The translations under genes and the position numbers were made by a program. Of a stretch of 64,000 nucleotides of DNA, positions 56,332 to 64,000 are shown piece by piece. Source of the DNA: Xiashengella succiniciproducens (GTDB lineage: Bacteria; Bacteroidota; Bacteroidia; Bacteroidales; Marinilabiliaceae); NCBI RefSeq assembly GCF_023674465.1, contig NZ_CP098400.1, positions 2,260,801 through 2,324,800 on the forward strand. The letters run 5' to 3'. Position 1 is the stretch's first letter; each line of letters begins with the position of its first letter. Below the pieces are notes generated by a model. It did not search any database and was not told the origin of the DNA. It saw only the letters and a list, made by a program, of their open reading frames with translations.

Positions 56332-56370
56332 ATACCCGGGTAAAGTGAAAATTACCCGGGTATACTTTTT
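56332..56370. terminator. Strong intrinsic terminator between convergent GH5 and GH43 genes
   Basis: ATACCCGGGTAA ... TTACCCGGGTAT, 12-bp perfect arms around an 8-bp loop, followed by ACTTTTTT on the + strand. It ends the GH5 transcript; it lies 11 bp beyond the stop of the minus-strand GH43 gene and may serve it too. Confidence 0.88.
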
Positions 56371-56380
56371 TCTAAAACCT

Positions 56381-57958
56381 TTATTCAATAACTGCTCCTT
56401 CTCCTACCCTATAGTAATCAAAGTCAACATATCCGCCGGCTTCCTTTGTTGCAAAGTTGAACAACCCAAAGCGGTATCCCATAAAGTGGGGCATAGAATA
56501 ACGCATTTGAAGGGTGTCACCAAACTGTGTCCAGTCATTACCTTCAAGCTTGAAATAGAACAAGGCCTTGTCATTCCTTTCTGTAAAATCACAGTTGATT
56601 TTGAAAGCCACTTTATCTCCGGCAAATGGCATATAGTCAATCAACACAGGCTCATCTCTTTCGCTGCGCATCATCACTATAGACTTCTGACCATCCTGCA
56701 TCCTTACACCGATAAAGCCATAGATCCTTTGGAAAGCGACTAATCCTGCATAGTCTCCATCCTTCATTCCGGCAGTTTCAATTGTAATCTCAGCAGAACT
56801 GGTTGGACCAAAGGTGCGCTGAGTAAGTATGTTCTTTGATTCAGTAACATTTGCAACAACCCTGTCTGTTGTTAACCTGAAATAACCCGGACGGTCAGTA
56901 AGTGACCAAAAGTTATGATCAGGGTTGTGGTTCCATTGCCATGCAAGAGGCATTTCCCTGTCTCCTTCTTTCCTGTCAAATTCGTCAGATGCAACAATAC
57001 CTGCGGCATTGATATTTGCAACCTTGATGTCGAGGGTGTCGGGTACTACTCCATCAACACCCAACACGGGCCATCCATTCTCCCATTTCATAGGAACAAT
57101 GTAGGGCATACGACCAACTGCACCGTAATCCCTGAAAAGGTAAGCATACCAGTTTCCCTCAGGAGTATCGATAATACAACCTTGGGCAATGCCTCTGTCT
57201 TGCAGAACTACACGACCTTCATACGGACCGGTCAGGTTGTCTGAACGGTGCACCACAACAGTTCTCATACCTCCTTGTGGCCAGCAAATATTGAACAGAT
57301 AGTATTTGCCGTCGTATTTATACATTTGAGAACCTTCGGCATGAAGCATAAGGTTTTCTGAGGCTACCTTTCCGGCATCGGGAACAATAACCTGGTTCAA
57401 ACCATCAGCTTTGATACCTGACAGATCGCTCTCCAATTCAACAATCCTGATATCACCCCCACCAAAAATCAGATATACCTTATCATCTTCAAAGAAAAGG
57501 CTGTGGTCGTGACAACTTGGCTCAAATGAATGTTCTACCCATGGTTCGTTTTCAGGGTCAGTAGTAGTATAAATGTGAGTTTTTCCAGAAGTAGCCGAGA
57601 ATGTACTAGCATAGAACACTCCGTTATGATACCTGATACTTGGTGCCCATGAACCTCTACCATAGCAGTTCTGACCATTTTCAAGGTTCATCATGTCATT
57701 GTCAACCAGTTTGTCGTATGCATAGCTAACCAGCTCCCAGTTTACCAGGTCCTTTGACTTCATAATAGGCAAACCCGGATTCATGTGCATAGTAGTACTT
57801 GCCATATAATAGACGTCGCCTGCCCTGACCATGGCTACGTCCGGAACGTCGGCAAAGATCACCGGATTAGTAGCATAAACCTCTGGCTGAGGCTCAGTAT
57901 TAGTTTTACATCCGGCTAAGCAACAAAGCACGAAAACCCCAATAAAGACTTTTTTCAT
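56381..57958 (-). CDS. GH43-family glycosidase lipoprotein
   Basis: A 525-residue lipoprotein (MKKVFIGVFVLCCLAGC, lipobox Cys17). The five-bladed propeller starts at NPVIFADVPDVAMVRAGDVY with the catalytic-base Asp in PDVAMVR, and continues with GRGSWAPSIRYHNGVFY and LHAEGSQMYKYDGKYYLF, where the Glu is the likely acid. The C-terminal 190 residues (DEFDRKEGD, RTFGPTSSAEITIETAGM) are the concanavalin-like domain of GH43 beta-xylosidase/arabinofuranosidase types. It would trim xylose or arabinose from hemicellulose at the cell surface. Confidence 0.92.
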   Translation of the reverse strand: MKKVFIGVFVLCCLAGCKTNTEPQPEVYATNPVIFADVPDVAMVRAGDVYYMASTTMHMNPGLPIMKSKDLVNWELVSYAYDKLVDNDMMNLENGQNCYGRGSWAPSIRYHNGVFYASTFSATSGKTHIYTTTDPENEPWVEHSFEPSCHDHSLFFEDDKVYLIFGGGDIRIVELESDLSGIKADGLNQVIVPDAGKVASENLMLHAEGSQMYKYDGKYYLFNICWPQGGMRTVVVHRSDNLTGPYEGRVVLQDRGIAQGCIIDTPEGNWYAYLFRDYGAVGRMPYIVPMKWENGWPVLGVDGVVPDTLDIKVANINAAGIVASDEFDRKEGDREMPLAWQWNHNPDHNFWSLTDRPGYFRLTTDRVVANVTESKNILTQRTFGPTSSAEITIETAGMKDGDYAGLVAFQRIYGFIGVRMQDGQKSIVMMRSERDEPVLIDYMPFAGDKVAFKINCDFTERNDKALFYFKLEGNDWTQFGDTLQMRYSMPHFMGYRFGLFNFATKEAGGYVDFDYYRVGEGAVIE

Positions 57959-58202
57959 TTTCCTGAATTTTATTCAAATTAATAGATGTATAACATATGT
58001 TAAATTTAGCTCCATTTCTGCAAAGATGCTTTAAGATTAAGATATTTTTACGCTTCCAGGTTTTAAATTATGAGTAAAATCACAGGTCAATAGAAGGCCT
58101 TATTCCAGTCTGAATTGGGATAAAAATCTTAATTTGCCTTCCAAAGACCGCTGTCTGCAAAGAATAACGCAAAACCCAACGCACATATAAACAAATACAG
58201 TT

Positions 58203-60844
58203 TTGGATACATCTATTAAATATTTAAACAGGAAATCCTTTAGCCTTTTTGCATTGTTAATAATGCTGTCTGCCGGACTTACAGCCCAGAAGGCAAAAGA
58301 ATGGGAGGACCCACAGGTTATCGGTATTAACAAGGAAGATTATCACACCTCCCTGCTTCTGCCTTCTGCAAAGGCAGAAGCCTCATGGATAGTTTCACTT
58401 AACGGCAAATGGAAGTTCCATTGGTCAAAAGACCCGGATCACAGACCTACAGATTTTTACAAAAGAGATTATGACGCTTCCGGATGGGATGACATTGTCG
58501 TCCCGGGAAACTGGCAAATGCAGGGCTATGGATTGCCAATCTACTCCAACTGGACCTACCCTTTCAAAAATGATCAGCCGCGGGTAACAGCAGAACCGCC
58601 GGCAAACTACTACAGCTATGAAAATCGAAATCCCGTAGGTTCTTATGTTACCTCATTCGATCTTGAGTCAGTCATTGACGATAAGCAATACTTCCTACAT
58701 TTCGAGGGGGTCGAGTCTGCAATGTATGTTTGGCTCAATGGACAACTTGTGGGATATAGCGAGAATTCATATTCACCTGCTGAATTTGATATTACTTCCT
58801 ATGTCCGCAAAGGGGACAACAAGCTTGCTGTAGAAGTATATCGCTGGTCAGATGGCAGCTACATCGAAGATCAGGATATGTGGAGACTTAGCGGGATATT
58901 TCGTCCTGTTGAACTGTTAATCAGACCTAAAACTCACATCAGCGATTACTCTGTTACAGCGATGCCTTCAGATGATTTCTCAAATGCTACAATTCAGATT
59001 GAAGCAAAAATCAGGAATTGCAGTTCACGTGTAGCAAAGGATCTAAGTTTTGAAATCAGATTGTCAGGTAAGGATGCTAAGGGTAAACCGATAATAAAGA
59101 CAGTCTCTTCAAAACTCCCTGCAACCGGACCAAATTCGACATCCAACATCGTACTTACCACTACCATTGATGCGCCGGCTCTGTGGTCAGCCGAGAAGCC
59201 AAACCTCTACGAGGTTGAGCTGTCTTTGTTGCACAAAGGACAGAAGGTTGAGGATCTTACCTTTCATACAGGGGTAAGAAATGTTGAGGTTAGAGGGGAA
59301 GTGCTATATGTCAACGGGAAGCCCGTTAAACTCAAAGGGGTTAATTATCATGAACATCATCCCAGAACGGGAAGATATCTGGATGCTGAAACACTTGAGT
59401 ATGACCTCAAGATGATGAAGCGCGCCAATATCAATTTTATCAGGACATCACACTATCCGCATATTCCAACAGTTACCTTCACCCCCTAAGAATGGTGGAA
59501 GCAGCCGATATGGTGAAGGACAAGCCTTTGAGTAATATTGCCCTGGGAGAGGATGAATACTGGGCATATGGAGGCAGCTTCGGTGACCAGCCTAATAACG
59601 GATATACCTGTATCAACGGACTTTTTAGAGCCGACAGGGTGCCTAATCCACACTTCTATCAGGTTGCCAGGACCTATCAGAATATAGAATTTACACTTGT
59701 TGGCAACAATAAGATCAAACTGAGAAACAAGCACTTCTTCACTTCTCTTGATGAGTTTGACTACAGTTATGAGTGGATGGAAGGCGGAGTTATTATAAAC
59801 AAAGGGAAGGCTTCACTCGCCGACGATATATTAACAATAGAGACTACTGTAGCAGAAAGAAAAGAACTGATTCTTACCATTTATGCTCACATAAAGCAAG
59901 AACAGCCATGGGCAGAGAAAGGCTTTGTAGTTGCCTGGGAACAGTTTGTTGTTTCACCAGGTGAAAAAAACACGTTATCAACAGACGCGGGTAAACCATC
60001 CATAAGTCTGACCGGCAATGAAATCAGAATAGAGGCTGCTGGCTCAGATTATGTATTTGATGCTAAAACAGGAGCCCTGATTTCATGGAAGTCAAACGGC
60101 AAGGAAATCCTTTCTGGTGCACTGGAACCTTACTTCTGGAAACCGGCAAATGTCAATCAGTTGCAAAACAACTACAACAACCGTCTGGGAGCATGGAGAG
60201 ATGCAGCTAAGCAACGCATTCTAAAGGAATACCGGACATATCAAGATGAAGGAATACAGAGTATTGAGTTTAAATATGACCTACCTGTCGGAGCCTTATA
60301 TATTCTGACCTATTCTATAGACGGAACAGGTAGGCTCAAGATCAATGCGCATTACAGTCCATACAAAACAGATATCCCACTGATGCCAAAATTTGGTTTC
60401 AGAGCTCAGCTATCCCCATCTTATGATACTTTTGCATGGTATGGTCGTGGGCCTCATGAAAACTATCCGGACAGGAAGTCCGGATATATGATTGGCCGAT
60501 ATAAATTGCCAATTGACAGCATAATGGTAGACTATGCCAAACCTCAGGATAATGCAAACAGGTGCGATGTTCGGAGCCTCAGCATTACTGGTAAAGATAT
60601 TCCACTAATAAAGATCCAGGGCATAGACTTGTTTAATTTCAGGGCATGGACATACTTAGAAGAAGATCTTGAGAAGGCAGATTATCCCTTTCAGCTTCCT
60701 GACAGGGATTATATCAACCTTAACATAGATAGCGAGATACATGGTGTAGGAGGAAACGATGGATGGGGAGCGAGAACCATGGATCAATATACAGTTGACG
60801 GAAACAAAGAGCGCTCATTTGAGTTTATTATTGAAGCAATATAA
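58203..60844 (+). pseudogene. GH2 beta-galactosidase with deleted catalytic core
   Basis: Two frames. 58203-59489 encodes the signal region (LFALLIMLSAGLTAQ), sugar-binding domain (NGKWKFHWSKDPD, VPGNWQMQGYGLP), Ig-like domain and the first barrel strands up to FIRTSHYPH, then a false tail and stop. 59492-60844 resumes at YWAYGGSFGDQPNNGYTCIN and carries the C-terminal domain (GRGPHENYPDRKSGYMIGRY). About 170 residues expected between them in LacZ-type enzymes, with both catalytic glutamates (NEAG and CEYAH-type motifs), are missing. Start is TTG 58203; no better in-frame ATG ahead of the signal is seen. It cannot be an active hydrolase as it stands. Confidence 0.85.
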
Positions 60845-60930
60845 AAATAAGCCGATCAGCTGATTATCATTTTAAGAAAGACAAATAAATGCTAGATTTC
60901 GGCGGGTAAAAACAGTAATACTTAGAGAAT

Positions 60931-61698
60931 ATGAAGCTAATATCATGGAATGTAAACGGGATTAGGGCTGTAACCCAGAAGAACTTCTTTGCAGACATTG
61001 AAAGTCTTGCACCCGATATTCTTTGTCTTCAGGAGACCAAGGCGCAGGATCATCAGGTAGAGGAAAGTCTTGCACCACTTAAAGACAAGTACCACATCTA
61101 CAGCAATTCTGCTGAACGTAAGGGGTACTCGGGAACTGCAATCCTGACCAAGACGGCTCCAATCAGCGTTAGCTATGATATAGGCAAACCAGAACATGAC
61201 CAGGAGGGGCGTGTGATATGTGCAGAATATGACAGTTTTTATCTTGTAAATGTTTATGTGCCTAATTCAGGTAGCGAACTGAAAAGACTTGACTACCGTC
61301 AGGAATGGGATCTTGACTTTTACAACTACCTGAAGAATCTGGAGAAGACCAAGCCTGTGATTGTTTGCGGTGACCTTAATGTCGCACATAAAAGCATTGA
61401 CCTGGCCAGACCAAAGGAAAACTACAATAAGGCTGCCGGCTTTATGCAGGAAGAGATTGACGGTATGGATCGCTATGTGGGCGGAGGCTTTGCTGACACT
61501 TTCAGGCATCTATACCCTGATCGCACTGATAAATACAGCTGGTGGAGCTTCAGGGCCGGAGCACGCGGCAAGAACATAGGCTGGAGAATCGACTACTTCC
61601 TGGTTAGTCCCGCTCTGCTACCGCGAGTCAAGAATGCAGATATCCTTGACAATATAATGGGCAGTGACCACTGTCCGGTAACCCTTGAACTTGAGTAA
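60931..61698 (+). CDS. xth: Exodeoxyribonuclease III
   Basis: A 255-residue protein of the EEP superfamily: MKLISWNVNGIRA, LCLQETKAQ (Glu binding the metal), VYVPNSGSELKRLDYR, CGDLNVAH (Asp-Asn) and SDHCPVTLELE (catalytic His). It removes abasic sites as an AP endonuclease and degrades 3' ends of duplex DNA. The length fits the family (about 250-270). It stands alone between a glycosidase pseudogene and a peptidase gene 24 bp downstream, which may be co-transcribed. Confidence 0.96.
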   Translation: MKLISWNVNGIRAVTQKNFFADIESLAPDILCLQETKAQDHQVEESLAPLKDKYHIYSNSAERKGYSGTAILTKTAPISVSYDIGKPEHDQEGRVICAEYDSFYLVNVYVPNSGSELKRLDYRQEWDLDFYNYLKNLEKTKPVIVCGDLNVAHKSIDLARPKENYNKAAGFMQEEIDGMDRYVGGGFADTFRHLYPDRTDKYSWWSFRAGARGKNIGWRIDYFLVSPALLPRVKNADILDNIMGSDHCPVTLELE

Positions 61699-61722
61699 AT
61701 TAAATAAGAATAGTAATATTTT

Positions 61723-63798
61723 ATGAAACGCGTATTGTATTTAGCAGCATTGACCCTGGCCCTTGGTGCCTGTGAAGAGAAAACCGATACCCCGGATGGT
61801 TCGTTTAACAACCGTGACCTTGTATTACAATCGGATATTATGACTCCGGAGGTACTATGGTCTTTCGGTCGTTTAAGTGAAGTAGCCCTCTCTCCCGATG
61901 GCAGTACCGTGGTATATGGAGTGACCTATACCAATATCAGTGAGAACAAATCCTACACTGACCTGTATACCGTTCCTGCGAAAGGTGGAGAAGTAAAGCA
62001 GATCACAAATACCAAGTTTAATGAAGCCCAACCTGGCTGGCATCCTGATGGACAAAAGATTACTTTCCTCAGTTCTGAATCCGGAAGCATGCAGCTTTGG
62101 GAGATGAACATCGATGGCAGTGCCCGTAAGCAAATTACGGATGTAGAAGGTGGTATCAGCGCTTACCTATACTCACCAGACATGAAGCAACTGGCATATA
62201 TTAAAGCAGTAAAACTTGACCAGACTGTTAATGACCTATATCCGGATCTTCCTCTGGCAAATGCACGTATAGAAGATGATTTGATGTACAGGCACTGGGA
62301 TTCATGGCATGACTATACATACAACCACCTGTTTATTGCTCCATACAGCGAAGGAAGTCTTATTACCTCAGGTAAGGATATAATGGAAGGTGAACGCTTT
62401 GACTCTCCTATGAAACCCTTTGGTGGAATGGAACAGATTGCTTGGTCACCCGACAGCAAAAGCATTGTATATACATGCAAGAAACTGGTTGGAAGGGACT
62501 ATGCCTTCTCTACAAATTCAGACCTTTATCTGTACAATATTGAAACAGGACTTACTGAAAACCTGACCGAAGGAATGATGGGTTATGATCAGAATCCTGT
62601 CTTCTCTCCCGATGGCAGCAAGCTGATCTGGGAAAGCATGGAAAGGGATGGTTATGAAGCTGACAAGAACCGTCTCTTTCTGATGGACATGGCAAGTCGT
62701 GAAAAAAAGGATCTGACTGCATCATTCGATCATAATATTGCATCACCTGTATGGGATAGAGAAAAGCCCTATATCTGGTTTGTTTCAAATGTAAGTGCAA
62801 CCGAACAAATCCATGCAATCGACCTTCAAACCGGAGAAATAACTAAGGTAACCGAGGGAATGCAAGACTTTGTTCAGGTCCTCAATGCCGGAGATATACT
62901 TATTGCCGTTCGCATGAGTATTAGTTCACCATCTGAAATATACAGCATAGACCTAGCTAGCGGAACTGCAACCAATATTTCAAATATCAATACACCAGTC
63001 CTGTCTCAACTTACCCTTGGTGATGTAGAAGAAAGATGGGTCAAGACCACTGACGGCAAGGATATGCTCGTTTGGGTTATCTATCCTCCCCACTTCGATC
63101 CTTCAAAGAAATACCCGGCCATCCTCTACTGCCAGGGCGGTCCCCAAAGCGGTGTAAGCCAGTTCTGGAGCCTTAGATGGAACTTCCAGATGATGGCTGC
63201 CAACGGTTACGTGGTGATTGCACCAAACCGCAGGGGACTGCCGGGCTTTGGAACTGAGTGGAATGAACAGATCAGTGGTGACTACGGAGGTCAGAATATG
63301 AAGGACTACCTGAGTGCTGTTGATGCCCTTTCAAAGGAGCCCTTTATTGACGAAACCCGTCTTGGTGCAGTGGGAGCCAGTTATGGCGGTTTCTCAGTTT
63401 ACTGGCTCGCAGGCAATCACAATAAACGCTTCAAGGCATTTATAGCACATTGCGGGATATTCAACAGCGATATGATGTACACAACCACAGAGGAGATGTT
63501 CTTTGTTGACTGGGATATGAAAGGTCCATACTGGAAGCATCCCAATAAGCAATACAGTGCCTCACCTCACCTCTTTGCCGACAAGTGGGATACACCAATA
63601 CTTGTAATCCACGGAGAAAAGGACTTCCGCATCCCTTACACACAGGGAATGGCAGCCTTCAATGCCGCCAGGATACAAGATATCCCTGCACGCTTCCTTT
63701 TCTTCCCCGAAGAAAATCACTGGGTGCTGTCTCCTCAAAATGGTATCCTTTGGCAAAGGGAATTTGCTGGTTGGCTAAATAAATGGCTAAAGGAGTAG
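61723..63798 (+). CDS. S9-family prolyl oligopeptidase lipoprotein (DPP-like)
   Basis: A 691-residue lipoprotein (MKRVLYLAALTLALGAC, Cys17). The N-terminal 420 residues form a beta-propeller of TolB/DPP type (VALSPDGSTVVYGV, WHPDGQKITFLSS, WSPDSKSIVYTC). The C-terminal 260 form an alpha/beta-hydrolase with nucleophile S553 (GASYGGFS), Asp in HGEKDFRIP and His in ENHWV. It would cleave short peptides in the periplasm, probably for nutrient uptake. 63799-63895 is non-coding before a terminator. Confidence 0.94.
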   Translation: MKRVLYLAALTLALGACEEKTDTPDGSFNNRDLVLQSDIMTPEVLWSFGRLSEVALSPDGSTVVYGVTYTNISENKSYTDLYTVPAKGGEVKQITNTKFNEAQPGWHPDGQKITFLSSESGSMQLWEMNIDGSARKQITDVEGGISAYLYSPDMKQLAYIKAVKLDQTVNDLYPDLPLANARIEDDLMYRHWDSWHDYTYNHLFIAPYSEGSLITSGKDIMEGERFDSPMKPFGGMEQIAWSPDSKSIVYTCKKLVGRDYAFSTNSDLYLYNIETGLTENLTEGMMGYDQNPVFSPDGSKLIWESMERDGYEADKNRLFLMDMASREKKDLTASFDHNIASPVWDREKPYIWFVSNVSATEQIHAIDLQTGEITKVTEGMQDFVQVLNAGDILIAVRMSISSPSEIYSIDLASGTATNISNINTPVLSQLTLGDVEERWVKTTDGKDMLVWVIYPPHFDPSKKYPAILYCQGGPQSGVSQFWSLRWNFQMMAANGYVVIAPNRRGLPGFGTEWNEQISGDYGGQNMKDYLSAVDALSKEPFIDETRLGAVGASYGGFSVYWLAGNHNKRFKAFIAHCGIFNSDMMYTTTEEMFFVDWDMKGPYWKHPNKQYSASPHLFADKWDTPILVIHGEKDFRIPYTQGMAAFNAARIQDIPARFLFFPEENHWVLSPQNGILWQREFAGWLNKWLKE

Positions 63799-63895
63799 CA
63801 GAATTAGCTTTGAAGGAAGCAGATTTGTTACAAGAGGATATTCAGGAGTGGTGATTAACCTGGACAAAAACAGATACTATTATAGAAATTTCATT

Positions 63896-63926
63896 AAACA
63901 GCCGCAGTGTCCCTGCGGCTGTTTTG
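63896..63926 (+). terminator. Intrinsic terminator after the S9 peptidase gene
   Basis: AAACAGCCGCAG-TGTCC-CTGCGGCTGTTT with a further T, a 12-bp stem. It lies about 100 bp after the peptidase stop. Confidence 0.85.
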
Positions 63927-63980
63927 ATTAGTTGAGGAATTAGTTGCAATTTTGCCTTTGTAAATAAAATAAACAGAATA

Positions 63981-64000
63981 ATGAAACCTACACTACTTAT
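63981..64000 (+). CDS. Start of a gene cut by the window edge
   Basis: ATG AAA CCT ACA CTA CTT begins 55 bp after a terminator and could be the start of a signal peptide (MKPTLL...). Too short to identify. Confidence 0.4.

Overview
The window comes from the chromosome of a Bacteroidota bacterium, probably a polysaccharide-degrading member of the Marinilabiliales/Prolixibacteraceae type (lineage is inference). The pointers are type IX secretion C-terminal sorting domains, six-bladed beta-propeller lipoproteins, a FISUMP-domain protein, GH2/GH5/GH43 glycosidases, lipoprotein signals and a TAnnTTTG-type promoter.

Region 1 (1 to about 28.0 kb) is the striking part: an integron-type gene-cassette array. 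Nineteen attC-like sites of 130-133 bp, each bounded by R'' (ending AAC) and R' (starting GTT), separate 18 complete cassettes (C1-C18) and the tail of a nineteenth (C0). Every cassette gene is on the + strand. The first 7-10 bases of a cassette are the reverse complement of its own R'' region, as expected of a molecule circularised at G^TT. Two cassettes occur twice with copy boundaries at the recombination point (C1=C14, C16=C18). Many cassettes are large (0.7-2.2 kb) and carry two or three genes: M28 peptidase, DUF2867-like, TIGR04255-like, DUF3784-like, thioredoxin/TlpA, Asp-box propeller, permuted-papain lipoprotein and many unknowns. A group II intron sits in C4, an IS3-family element splits the gene of C13, and C6 encodes a FISUMP protein whose C-terminus looks like the variable region of a diversity-generating retroelement. 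No integrase or attI is in the window; cassette polarity puts them to the left if they exist.

Region 2 (28.0-41.2 kb) is a scrapyard. A second IS3-family element ends the array. Beyond it are two six-bladed beta-propeller lipoprotein genes, a thioredoxin-like gene with an in-frame stop, a third IS3-family element, transposase relics, and a large GH2 beta-galactosidase with an inserted LamG domain. The galactosidase is bracketed by inverted IS21-type ends. Degenerate attC/cassette-tail fragments at 38.75-38.86 kb suggest the array once reached that far. A cytochrome b561-like gene and deleted remnants of a CPBP protease and a medium-chain dehydrogenase follow.

Region 3 (41.3-64 kb) is more GC-rich, ordinary chromosome: a frameshifted T9SS-type fibronectin-III protein; two small exported proteins; a minus-strand assimilatory sulfite-reduction and siroheme cluster headed by an Rrf2-type regulator (rrf2-cysK-cysJ-cysI-met8-like-cobA/hemD); a GH5-ricin-T9SS glucanase; a GH43 lipoprotein; a GH2 gene that has lost its catalytic core; exonuclease III; an S9 prolyl-oligopeptidase lipoprotein; and the start of one more gene at the right edge.
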